Positions 34,063 through 41,786 of a stretch of 64,000 nt of DNA are shown piece after piece; the stretch's first letter is position 1; each line of letters starts with the position of its first letter. The stretch is from Chloroflexota bacterium. GTDB lineage: Bacteria; Chloroflexota; Dehalococcoidia; Lucifugimonadales; JACPQL01. Location: contig JACPQL010000023.1 of NCBI GenBank assembly GCA_016190445.1, positions 25,611-89,610 on the forward strand. The letters run 5' to 3'. The position numbers and the translations under genes were made by a program. The notes beneath the pieces were generated by a model. It was given only the letters and a program-made list of their open reading frames with translations. It did not search any database and had not been told where the DNA came from.

Positions 34063-34233
34063 TAACAGAGTGATGAAAAACTCCTTCGACCATCCCCCCG
34101 ACCCCCTTCCTGGCCAGGAAGGGGGTGAAAATTGTATCTGGGGGACACCCCCAGACCCCCGCCCCTTCGGCTGCGCTCAGGGCAAGCTCCGGGGCTTTGC
34201 CCCTCTGGACACCCCTTTTTCAGCAGCCTGTTA
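34063..34233 (+). mobile_element. MITE-like copy 2 of the CTGGGGG-hairpin repeat, with inverted ends
   Basis: The left end TAACAGAGTGATGAAAAAC and the right end CCTTTTTCAGCAGCCTGTTA are imperfect inverted repeats bounding 171 bases. Inside are the CCCCCTTCCTGG..AGGAAGGGGG hairpin and TCTGGGGG-ACA-CCCCCAGA. No ORF is present. The same ends flank a minimal element at 63512. Confidence 0.65.
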
Positions 34234-34308
34234 GCGTTGGCAATGAGAAAGCATCCTACAGAGAAAAGCCACTTGCTCCGTGACCCCCGCCCCAGATTGC
34301 GTCTGGAG

Positions 34309-34425
34309 TCAGCCTCTCCGGATAATGGCCCATGCCAAGTCTGCCAAAAGCGCCAGACCTATCGCCACCCACCCCCACACCATCAGTTCCTCCAGAACCT
34401 TCATCATGTTGATGTTGCGCCTCAT
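34309..34425 (-). CDS. Small single-pass membrane protein (38 residues) in the sulfate operon
   Basis: Too short for the track. The ATG at 34425 is preceded by AGGGGGTGGCGA, a good ribosome site, and lies 10 bases after the stop of the fused cysC-sat gene. The reading frame encodes a charged start (MRRNINMMKVLEELM), a membrane helix (WGWVAIGLALLADLAWAII) and a positive end (RRG) before TGA. Gene spacing, ribosome site and positive-outside-helix charge pattern support a real small protein co-translated with the sulfate-activation enzyme. I do not recognise its family. A role in anchoring or in sulfate uptake is speculation. Confidence 0.6.
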   Translation of the reverse strand: MRRNINMMKVLEELMVWGWVAIGLALLADLAWAIIRRG

Positions 34426-34435
34426 TCGCCACCCC

Positions 34436-36142
34436 CTACTTCGCACCAGCCACGGAAAGGACCTTTGACACCTCGGGCCGCGTGAGTTCCGCAGGGAGGA
34501 TGCCGCCCCTGGCCAGTATCTCCCTCACCTGGGTGCCGCTAAGGGAGAACCGCGACTCCTCAGGGTGAGGACAGGTCTTCTCGGTGGCCATGGCGCCGCA
34601 GCGGCGGCAATAAAAGGCATTCTCGTAAAAGACCGGGGTCACCCCCAGGTCAGCGGGCGGGATGCTGGAGAGAAGGGCATGGGCATCGTATGGGCCATAG
34701 TAACGGCCCACCCCAGCGTGGTCCCGCCCGACAATGAAATGGGTGCAGCCGTAGTTCTTCCGCACCAGGGCATGGAACACCGCCTCCCGCGGGCCGGCAT
34801 AGCGCATGAAGGCGGGAAAGACCGCCAGCAGTGCCCTTTGTGCGGGATAGTAGGCCCCTAGCAGCGCCTCGTAGCACCTCATGCGGACCTCTGCGGGGAT
34901 GTCGTCGGACTTGGTCTCGCCGACCAGAGGGTGCAGAAGGAGGCCGTCCACCATCTCCATGGCGCATTTCTGGATGTACTCGTGGGCGCGGTGCACCGGG
35001 TTACGGGTCTGGAACCCCACCATGGTGCGCCATCCCCGCCGGGCGATCTCCTCCCGTACCTGCGCCGGGCTGCTGGGGTACCGGCCCACCGCCCCGTCGG
35101 TGCTCCCATTGGATGGCAGCATGGCTATGCTACCGCCCAGCAGTACATCACCCTGGGAATAGAGGTTCGCCACCCCAGGATGGGCCTTATCAGTTGTGCG
35201 GTACACCAGTTGGGCCTCCCGCTCCTTCTCGTAGCCGTACTTCTCCGCCAGCTCCATCAACCCCACCACATGGCCATCCGTGTCCCGCAGTGCCACCTCT
35301 CCCTGGGGAGGAAGAGCACTGGCCGCGTTGTCAGAGACGGCCAGGGTCACAGGCAGCGGCCACAGCCGTCCGTCGGCCAGGCGCATCTGCTCCACCACAG
35401 CCCGGTAGTCCTCTTGCTGGAGGAACCCCTGTAGCGGGCTGAAGGCGCCGTTGGCGATGAGGCGGGCATCCGAGAGCTGGCGCGGCGACAGGGTGACCGA
35501 CTGCAACTCGGAGGCCCGCTCAAGGAGGGCCCGGGCCGCATCCGCGCCCAGCTCCCGCTGCACCAGAGCGCCCCCGTGAGAGCCCGCTACGGTCCGGGTC
35601 CCTGAGGCCGAGCTTCCCCGCTCCAGGTAGCCCAGCTCCTCCAGCTTGGCCAGGACCTTCCCCACACTCTCCTCCAACGTCTCCTGGTCGGTGTGCACCA
35701 CCACCTCAGGGCGCTCCGGCGCCTCGTAGGGGTCAGAGACACCGGTGAAGTTGGGGATCTCCCCTCTCAGGGCCTTGGCGTACAGGCCCTTCACATCCCG
35801 GCGCAGCAGCACCTCCAGGGGGCAGTGGACGTACACCTCCACGAAGTCGCCGATCTGCCGCCGCACCTGCTCCCGTATCTCCCGGTAGGGAGATATGGCG
35901 GCGCCGATGGCGAAGGCACCGTTGCGCGTCAAAAGGTGACAGACAAACCCGATGCGCAGGATGTTGGTGTCCCTGTCCTCTTTGCTGAACCCCAGCCCTC
36001 TGCTGAGGTTGGTGCGGACCACATCGCCGTCCAGGACCTCCACCGACTTCCCCCGCAGCCTCAGCTCCTGCGCCAGGGCATTGGCGATGGTGGACTTTCC
36101 CGCTCCTGAAAGACCCGTAAGCCAGATGGTTGCCGTCCGCAT
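34436..36142 (-). CDS. Bifunctional APS kinase / ATP sulfurylase (CysC-Sat fusion)
   Basis: A 568-residue fusion for sulfate activation. The N-terminal 185 residues are an APS kinase (WLTGLSGAGKSTIANALA, LDGDVVRTNLSRGLGFS, RRDVKGLYAKALRGEI). The C-terminal 370 residues are ATP sulfurylase, with QTRNPVHRAHEY, the GRDHAGVG loop and a Cys-rich zinc-like site (CRRCGAMATEKTCPH). It makes APS from sulfate and ATP and may phosphorylate it to PAPS. The ATG at 36142 has an AGAGGAGAGAGGA ribosome site; the track's start at 36190 overlaps cysH. It is transcribed after cysH, 44 bases downstream of its stop. The ORF order and fusion resemble Aquifex- and Thiobacillus-type enzymes. Confidence 0.93.
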   Translation of the reverse strand: MRTATIWLTGLSGAGKSTIANALAQELRLRGKSVEVLDGDVVRTNLSRGLGFSKEDRDTNILRIGFVCHLLTRNGAFAIGAAISPYREIREQVRRQIGDFVEVYVHCPLEVLLRRDVKGLYAKALRGEIPNFTGVSDPYEAPERPEVVVHTDQETLEESVGKVLAKLEELGYLERGSSASGTRTVAGSHGGALVQRELGADAARALLERASELQSVTLSPRQLSDARLIANGAFSPLQGFLQQEDYRAVVEQMRLADGRLWPLPVTLAVSDNAASALPPQGEVALRDTDGHVVGLMELAEKYGYEKEREAQLVYRTTDKAHPGVANLYSQGDVLLGGSIAMLPSNGSTDGAVGRYPSSPAQVREEIARRGWRTMVGFQTRNPVHRAHEYIQKCAMEMVDGLLLHPLVGETKSDDIPAEVRMRCYEALLGAYYPAQRALLAVFPAFMRYAGPREAVFHALVRKNYGCTHFIVGRDHAGVGRYYGPYDAHALLSSIPPADLGVTPVFYENAFYCRRCGAMATEKTCPHPEESRFSLSGTQVREILARGGILPAELTRPEVSKVLSVAGAK

Positions 36143-36186
36143 TCCTCTCTCCTCTGTGTTTTGCAAACTCTCGGTTACTGTCCTAA

Positions 36187-36918
36187 TCACCCGGGGTTCT
36201 TCTCAGCAAGAGGCACGTGCAGGCCACACTCCGTCTTGGAGAACCCAGACCACCGCCCTGCCCTGGGGTCCTCGCCCGCCCTCACCGGCCTGGTGCAGTG
36301 GGTGCAGCCGATGCTCTTGTACCCACGGTCCACCAGCGGGTTGTAGGGGACGTTGTGCTCCCGGACGTACTCCCATACCTGCTCCTCAGTCCAGGCAGCC
36401 AGGGGGTTCACCTTCACCACGCCGAAGCTCTCGTCCCACTGCACCACCGGCGTATCCGCACGGGTGGAGGCCTGGTCGCGCCGGAGACCGGAGATCCACG
36501 CCCGGGCCCCCTCCAGGGCACGCTGGTTGGGCTCCACCTTGCGAAGCTGGCAGCACAGGTCTGGGTCGCGGCTCCACAGCTCCTCGCCGAACTCCCGTGC
36601 CTGGGCCTCGGGACTCCAGCGTGACTCGTACGCCTCGACCTTGATACCGTACCTGCGCTCCACCTCGTCGCGAAGCTCGTAGGTCTCAGGAAAGAGGAAA
36701 CCGGTATCCAGATAGAAGACACGAACGTCCGGCCGGACTTGCGCCGCCATGTCCACCAGTGCCATGCCCGAGGCGCCCCCAAAGCTACACGCCAGCAGAA
36801 TGTCCGGGTGGAACTCCCCGAGGGCCCACCTCAAGACCTCCTGGGGTTGGCCACCCTCAAAATGGCGGGAGAGCGACCCCAGTTCCTCGGTGGTGAACCG
36901 CACTTGCCTGCTTGTCAC
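36187..36918 (-). CDS. cysH: Assimilatory adenylylsulfate (APS/PAPS) reductase
   Basis: A 243-residue enzyme reducing activated sulfate to sulfite. It has the PP-loop-like CSFGGASGMALVDM, the LDTGFLFPETYELRD segment, and iron-sulfur Cys pairs CCQLRKVEP and CTHC, with the C-terminal catalytic KTECGLH. The presence of both CC and CxxC motifs marks the 4Fe-4S type that normally uses APS. Start is GTG 36918 with GGAGGTG upstream; the track extends it further. It is the first gene of the operon with cysC-sat and the 38-residue ORF. No sulfite reductase gene is in the window. Confidence 0.93.
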   Translation of the reverse strand: MTSRQVRFTTEELGSLSRHFEGGQPQEVLRWALGEFHPDILLACSFGGASGMALVDMAAQVRPDVRVFYLDTGFLFPETYELRDEVERRYGIKVEAYESRWSPEAQAREFGEELWSRDPDLCCQLRKVEPNQRALEGARAWISGLRRDQASTRADTPVVQWDESFGVVKVNPLAAWTEEQVWEYVREHNVPYNPLVDRGYKSIGCTHCTRPVRAGEDPRAGRWSGFSKTECGLHVPLAEKNPG

Positions 36919-37127
36919 AGCCCACCTCCACGCGAAGTTATACTGGACACCTGGGCACAAAACACTGCGCCCCTCTTCCACTACTGGAGAGAGGGGCGCA
37001 TCCGTTACCGCTTATGTGTCTGGGCTACTGGTCGCTCACACGAGCCTTACCGGGAGCTGGCGCACCACATCCCTCCCCGTACTGGCGGTACAACAACAGG
37101 ACATGGCGCACATACTGGCTAACATTG
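36919..37127 (-). ncRNA. Structured 5' leader of the cysH operon, possible riboswitch
   Basis: The predicted transcript start near 37127 leaves a roughly 210-base untranslated leader ending in a terminator-like hairpin. Sulfur-assimilation operons are often controlled by leader RNAs (SAM riboswitches and others). I looked for SAM-I, SAM-II and cobalamin core motifs and did not find a convincing match. Small stems such as GTAC-CGCCA-GTAC and GCTC-GTGT-GAGC are visible. The identity of any ligand is unknown. Confidence 0.4.
36966..37000 (-). promoter_or_regulatory. Terminator-like hairpin in the cysH leader (candidate attenuator)
   Basis: On the minus strand TGCGCCCCTCT pairs perfectly with AGAGGGGCGCA, the stem continues through TCCA/TGGA, and GTGTTTT follows. 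It sits between the cysH promoter and its start codon, about 47 bases before the GTG, so full formation would stop transcription before cysH. Confidence 0.55.
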
Positions 37128-37133
37128 TGAAAA

Positions 37134-37162
37134 CTTATACCAGACTTCCGCGTCCTTGTCAA
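37134..37162 (-). promoter_or_regulatory. Strong promoter of the cysH operon
   Basis: On the minus strand a consensus TTGACA and TATAAG are spaced by exactly 17 bases. It is one of the best promoter matches in the window, lying just after the secF stop codon. Confidence 0.8.
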
Positions 37163-37165
37163 TAG

Positions 37166-38116
37166 CTACCCAGCGGGCGCGGGGCGCAGGCGCCGCCAGA
37201 ACCGCCCCAGGTCGTGGCTCTCCCACGAGACCAGGAGCGCGCTGGCGATGGCGATGGAGCTATAGGTTCCCGTTGCTATGCCGATGAGCAGCGACAGCAC
37301 CAGCACCAGTATGGAGGGCCCGCCAAAGAGGAGAAGCGCGACGACCACGAACAGCGTGGTCATGGCAGTGTTCAGAGACCGTCCAAGAGTCTCCAGGATG
37401 CTCACGTTTACAGTGGCTGGCAGGTCCTCCGCAACCTGGCGGGTAAGGTTCTCCCGAATGCGGTCAAAGACCACCACGGTGTCGTTGACGCTGTACCCCA
37501 CCACCGTCAGCACCCCGGTTATGAACATAGCGTTGACTTCAATGTTCATGAACCTTCCCAGAATTGAGAACAGCCCCAGCACCACCAGCACGTCGTGCAG
37601 CATGGCGATGACGGCGCACACCCCGTAGCGGAAGGGGTTGGGAAGGGACCGGAAGGCCCAGGCGATGTAGAGCAGAATGGCGATGGACGCCGCCACCACA
37701 GCAATGGTGGCATTGCGGACCGTCTCCCTGGCCACCAGCGGCGACACCGAGGCGAACTCGGCGGTCTCGATGGGTGCCAGATTCTGCTCCAGCGCCCCCT
37801 GGAGCCGCTCTCGCTCCCCAGGCTCCAGCACATTGCCCAGGGGGTCCAACCGCGCCTCCCGGAGGGTGCGCGTCTGAATGAAGTAGGAGGAGTCGCCCAA
37901 CCTCTGGACAATGGCCTCAGGGTAGCCCAGGGCCGCGACCTGGTCCCGCACCTGACCCTCGGAGACGGGCTGGGCGAACTCCACCGTTAGGCTGGAGCCC
38001 CCGGCGAACTCAATGCCCGCCCGCAGGCCAGGGGGGATGGCGAGAGAGACAAGGCCGGGGATGGTGACCAACAAAGAGAAAAGAAAAAGCCAGTACCGCT
38101 TGCGAACCAGGTTCAC
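37166..38116 (-). CDS. secF: Protein translocase subunit SecF
   Basis: A 316-residue membrane protein with six helices that works with SecD in proton-driven late steps of Sec export. Recognisable parts are the N-terminal helix, GIEFAGGSSLTVEF, the periplasmic domain, and TM4-TM6 with VVGYSVNDTVVVFDRIREN, the SecF signature. It starts two bases after secD. It is the last gene of a long minus-strand run from mogA. Confidence 0.97.
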   Translation of the reverse strand: MNLVRKRYWLFLFSLLVTIPGLVSLAIPPGLRAGIEFAGGSSLTVEFAQPVSEGQVRDQVAALGYPEAIVQRLGDSSYFIQTRTLREARLDPLGNVLEPGERERLQGALEQNLAPIETAEFASVSPLVARETVRNATIAVVAASIAILLYIAWAFRSLPNPFRYGVCAVIAMLHDVLVVLGLFSILGRFMNIEVNAMFITGVLTVVGYSVNDTVVVFDRIRENLTRQVAEDLPATVNVSILETLGRSLNTAMTTLFVVVALLLFGGPSILVLVLSLLIGIATGTYSSIAIASALLVSWESHDLGRFWRRLRPAPAG

Positions 38117-38118
38117 AG

Positions 38119-39486
38119 TCAGCTCCTTTCAGTGAAGGTCGGCCTGGGCCGCCCCTCTTCCGGCGATGCAGCCCGTCGAGGCGCCCCCTCAGGAGAGAAG
38201 AGGCCCGGGTAGTGACGTACCGGTAGGAGGGCCGCCAGGCCCAGCAGGTTCCTGGTCACCACGATGGCGGTGAACATGCTGGTGGCAACGCCGATGAACA
38301 GTGTCAGGGCAAAGCCAGTGACCTGGGTGGCACCGAACTGCTTGCCGAACCAGAAAAGGACGGCGCAAATGATGAAGGTGGTAAAGTTGCTGTCTCGAAT
38401 GGAAGGCCAGGCCCGGCTGAAGCCGATCTGCATGGAGGCCAGCAACGTGCGCCCCTGGCGCAGCTCCTCCTTCATGCGCTCAAAGATAAGGACGTTAGCA
38501 TCCACGGCCATGCCTAGCGACAGGACAAAGGCCGCCACGCCCGCCACGGTAAGGGTGACGGGCACCAGCTTGAACACGGCCAGCATGAACACCGAGTAAG
38601 TGAGCAGGGCCAACACCGCCACCACACCTGGCACCTTGTAGTAAGCCAACATGAAAAAGACCACCAGCCCGAAGCCAATAAGCCCCGCCACCAGGCTCTG
38701 CCGCAGGGACTCGGCGCCCAGAGTGGCGTCCACATCCCGCTCCTGTATCACCTCAATGGGCACCGGCAACCGGCCCGACTCGAGCTGAATGGCCAGGGTA
38801 CGCGCCTCCTCCGTGGTGAAGCGGCCCTCTATGAACCCCGTGCCTGTGAGGATGGCCTGGCGGGCCACGGGGGCGATAAGCTCAGTATCATCCAGAAAAA
38901 CGGCTATCCGGTTGTTGGTCCCCGCAATACGAGTGGTAAGCTCACCGAAGACCCGCGCCGCGCTGGACTTGAACTCGAAGTTGACCACCGCCTGCCCCGT
39001 GGTGGGGTGTTGCCCCGCGAAGGCCCGGGCCAAGTCCTCACCGGTCAGCCCCGTGTCCTTGTCCGTGAACTTGGCGCACTCGATATCCTCGCAGGTGCGC
39101 TCTTTGAACTCCAGGCGGGCTGTCTGGCCTATGAGCTGCTTCGCCTGCCCCACATCAGTCACGCCTGGGAGCTGGACCAGCACCCGCCTGGTCCCCATGC
39201 GCTGGATCACCGGCTCCGTTACGCCGAAGGCGTCCACGCGGCGGCGGATGGTGGACATCACCCCTTCCATCTGCTCATCGGTGGGCTCCACACCAGCGGC
39301 CTCGTACACCAGGTGGACACCACCCTGGAGGTCCAGGCCGAGTTGGAGCCCCAGCAAGGACTTGCCGCCGCGGGCGAAATCGCCGCCCGGCACTGGTATG
39401 GAGATCCGCTGTACGCTGATGGACGCTACCGCAATGCCGACCATGAGGACGATGATGACCAGGGTTTTCCAGTTTATCCGTCGCAC
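38119..39486 (-). CDS. secD: Protein translocase subunit SecD
   Basis: A 455-residue partner of SecF. It has the N-terminal helix, GLDLQGGVHLVYEA, the periplasmic P1 domain, and the C-terminal RND-like membrane half with SLGMAVDANVLIFERMKEELRQG, the diagnostic SecD motif containing the conserved Asp. The C-terminal tail is rich in Pro, Arg and Glu. Together with the many Tat and lipoprotein signals here, it reflects an active export system in a single-membrane cell. Confidence 0.97.
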   Translation of the reverse strand: MRRINWKTLVIIVLMVGIAVASISVQRISIPVPGGDFARGGKSLLGLQLGLDLQGGVHLVYEAAGVEPTDEQMEGVMSTIRRRVDAFGVTEPVIQRMGTRRVLVQLPGVTDVGQAKQLIGQTARLEFKERTCEDIECAKFTDKDTGLTGEDLARAFAGQHPTTGQAVVNFEFKSSAARVFGELTTRIAGTNNRIAVFLDDTELIAPVARQAILTGTGFIEGRFTTEEARTLAIQLESGRLPVPIEVIQERDVDATLGAESLRQSLVAGLIGFGLVVFFMLAYYKVPGVVAVLALLTYSVFMLAVFKLVPVTLTVAGVAAFVLSLGMAVDANVLIFERMKEELRQGRTLLASMQIGFSRAWPSIRDSNFTTFIICAVLFWFGKQFGATQVTGFALTLFIGVATSMFTAIVVTRNLLGLAALLPVRHYPGLFSPEGAPRRAASPEEGRPRPTFTERS

Positions 39487-39600
39487 CGTGTGCCTCCGGG
39501 GCAGCGCCTCACGTCGCCGCAGAAGTTACCCTGCCACTGATGGAAGTAACCGGTCTCCACCCCCAGGTGGTCTCAACTCTTACAACCCCCATCTGGCTGG

Positions 39601-41112
39601 CTACTCGCTACGGCGGTCGTTCGGCCCTCTAGCGAGAATGTGGCGCGCCAGCGCCAGCGCCTCAGCGCGGGTGCTCACCTCGCCCGCCGCCTGGGCCTCG
39701 TTGAGCGCCTCCAGCAGACGGCCCAGACCAGGGCCCGGCTCGAGGCCCAACTCGCTCATCAGGTCGTGGCCGGTCAGCACCCTCACCGCAGGCCTGCCAG
39801 GCTTTCCGGTCGTCGGAGCAAAGCCTGTACTGAGAACATACCCGATGATTCTAGCATGAGCGCGCCAGTTGGTGAACTCCAGAAGAGGGCCCCTGGCAGC
39901 CAGATGGTCCGCCATGCTAAGGAAAAGGGTGCCCACGGCAGCTTCACCGAGGTCACGGAAGTACCTGTACACCGCCCGCTGGGTGGGCATCTCCTCTGGC
40001 TGCGCCATCTGGTTTGGCCGGAGATGGTGCTCCACCATCAGCCGCACCAGCTCCACACCACGCCCGCTCATGTGAAGGCGGCGCAGAATGGCCTGAGCCG
40101 TCTCGGCGCCCATCGTGTGGTGGCCGAAGAAGCGTACCCGGCCACTAGGCTCAACGCTCCGGGACGCTGGCTTGGCTACATCATGAAGCAGGCATGCCAC
40201 CTTCAAGAGCGTGCCCCTGGTGTGGCCATCGCTCACCTGCTCCCCAAAATAGCGGGCCACCTCCTCGTCCCACGGCACCTCCTCCAGCACCTCCTGCGAC
40301 AGCCCATCCCGCGAAAGCAAGCGTTCGGCTGCGCCCACCGTCTCGATGTTGTGCCGGAGCACGTCCCAGTAGTGCTCGCGGGGCTGGGCCACCCCCCGCC
40401 CCTCCTCCAGCTCTGGGACCAGGGCGCAGAGCAAGCCCACGTCGTCCATCACGTATAGCCATGGACACGCCTGAGGGGCCGCCAGCAGGCGCAGGAACTC
40501 CTCCCTCTGCCGTTCTGCTGCCACATTCACCACCAGGGCAGCATGGCGGCGCATCGCCTCAAGAGTAGCCTCGTCCACCTGGAAACCCAGAGTAGCTGCC
40601 AGCCGCACGGCCCGCAGCAGGCGACACGGGTCCTGAGGGAACACCTCTTCGCCCAGGGCGCGGACGCGGCGGCGCTCCAAGTCTGCAAGCCCGCCCCAGG
40701 GGTCCAGCAGGTGGCGACGCCAGCCGCGCTGGAGGAAGCGGCCCAGGGGCACTGCCATGGCGTTCACCGTGAAGTCCCGGCGCGCCAGGTCGGCGTGGAT
40801 ATCGCCCTGCATGGTGGCCACATCTACCACGACACGCGCCCCACCTCCCACCGGGACCAGGGCACGGGCCACTCCCCGCTCGGTGTCCAGGGGAACGTAA
40901 GACCCGCCCAGGCCATCTACAAGGGCGCGAGTCAGCGAGAGGGCGTCTCCCTCCACCGCCAGGTCCACATCCACGGTGGGCCGTCCCAGGAGGGTGTCGC
41001 GCAGAAATCCACCCACCACGTATGCAGTGACACAGCGCTCCTGGAGAAACCCGCCAACACCGTTGAGCAGGCCTGCAAGGGAAGGCTGCACTGAAGGGGA
41101 AAGGGGGAGCAA
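39601..41112 (-). CDS. CCA-adding tRNA nucleotidyltransferase / poly(A) polymerase family protein with HD domain
   Basis: Adds or repairs the 3' CCA of tRNAs, or polyadenylates RNA. The head domain has YVVGGFLRDTLLGRPTVDVDL (nucleotidyltransferase G-G and D-x-D), RRDFTVNAMAV, and the RNA/ATP helix DPCRLLRAVRLAATLGF. A C-terminal HD-type domain (VACLLHDVAKP, HHTMGAETA, MVEHHLRP) may give phosphatase or phosphodiesterase activity. The track's ATG at 41208 lies deep in def; I prefer the TTG at 41112, four bases after the def stop, or else GTG 41091. Neither has a strong ribosome site, so the start is uncertain. Confidence 0.87.
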   Translation of the reverse strand: MLPLSPSVQPSLAGLLNGVGGFLQERCVTAYVVGGFLRDTLLGRPTVDVDLAVEGDALSLTRALVDGLGGSYVPLDTERGVARALVPVGGGARVVVDVATMQGDIHADLARRDFTVNAMAVPLGRFLQRGWRRHLLDPWGGLADLERRRVRALGEEVFPQDPCRLLRAVRLAATLGFQVDEATLEAMRRHAALVVNVAAERQREEFLRLLAAPQACPWLYVMDDVGLLCALVPELEEGRGVAQPREHYWDVLRHNIETVGAAERLLSRDGLSQEVLEEVPWDEEVARYFGEQVSDGHTRGTLLKVACLLHDVAKPASRSVEPSGRVRFFGHHTMGAETAQAILRRLHMSGRGVELVRLMVEHHLRPNQMAQPEEMPTQRAVYRYFRDLGEAAVGTLFLSMADHLAARGPLLEFTNWRAHARIIGYVLSTGFAPTTGKPGRPAVRVLTGHDLMSELGLEPGPGLGRLLEALNEAQAAGEVSTRAEALALARHILARGPNDRRSE

Positions 41113-41116
41113 ATTT

Positions 41117-41623
41117 CTAGCCAGGGCTGGCCTCGGCGCCCTTCTCGACGGGCTCCAGCTTCCACAGCTTGTCCCGGCCCACCAGCCGCTCAATGTACAG
41201 GACGCCATCCAGGTGGTCCGCCTCGTGCTCCAGGGCCTGGGCCAGAAGGTCCGTGGCCCGGATGCGGACCTCGCGTCCGTGGCGGTCCAGTGCCCTGGCC
41301 CGCACCCTCTCCGAACGCTTCACCACGCCCCGGTACCCGGGTATGCTGAGGCAGCCCTCCTCCACCTCGCGCTCACCTTCCCGCCTCAGGATGGTGAGGT
41401 TGATCAGGACCCGAGGCTCCGGGTCCTCAGGCACCTGAATGATGGCCACACGCTGGAGGGACCCCACCTGGTTGGCGGCTATCCCCACGCCTTCGTAGTA
41501 GCGCATACTCTCTATCATGTCGTCTATCAACTTCTGAAGGCTGGGAGAGTTCACCAGCCGCACCCGCTGTGTCTTGGTCCGCAGGACCGGGTCCGGCGCA
41601 TATCGCATGGGCAAAACGGCCAA
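41117..41623 (-). CDS. def: Peptide deformylase
   Basis: Removes the formyl group from new proteins. All three catalytic motifs are present: GVGIAANQVG, EEGCLSIPG and the metal site QALEHEADHLDG. I chose the TTG at 41623, which follows GGAGGG by six bases and gives LAVLPMRYAPDPVL, the normal family N-terminus. The track's 259-residue version reads through repeat DNA at 41.7 kb into priA. The protein is 168 residues, standard for the family. Confidence 0.94.
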   Translation of the reverse strand: MAVLPMRYAPDPVLRTKTQRVRLVNSPSLQKLIDDMIESMRYYEGVGIAANQVGSLQRVAIIQVPEDPEPRVLINLTILRREGEREVEEGCLSIPGYRGVVKRSERVRARALDRHGREVRIRATDLLAQALEHEADHLDGVLYIERLVGRDKLWKLEPVEKGAEASPG

Positions 41624-41698
41624 CGCCAACCCTCCATGTTGCTTCTGACGCCAACCAAAGTATAAGGAGTGCGACTGAACGGTGCAAACTGGCCCCAA

Positions 41699-41786
41699 AA
41701 TAGCGATTGACCCTTGTAGGGCATCCCGACAGGTCAGGACAAACCTGCTTGTGCGGGACGGTCGGGTTGGGAAACCCGACCTACAG
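41699..41786 (-). repeat. AACAGCGATT-family repeat between def and priA, incomplete copy
   Basis: On the minus strand it reads CTGTAGGTCGGGTTTCCC, then AACCCGACCGT, and ends GGGTCAATCGCTATT. It aligns well with the complete copy at 60055-60156 but lacks the left terminal repeat. The TAG in its first bases is the stop codon of priA. It contains the hairpin GTCGGGTT-TCCC-AACCCGAC. Confidence 0.75.

Larger units (their letters stand above)
33861..34308. other. Gene-free repeat region downstream of the YchF-like gene
   Basis: Contains a 15-bp perfect hairpin (33964-33996), a short stretch similar to genome repeats ending CAGGGTGACATT, and a complete MITE-like copy of the CTGGGGG hairpin family (34063-34233). 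ORFs listed here are not supportable. Confidence 0.55.
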
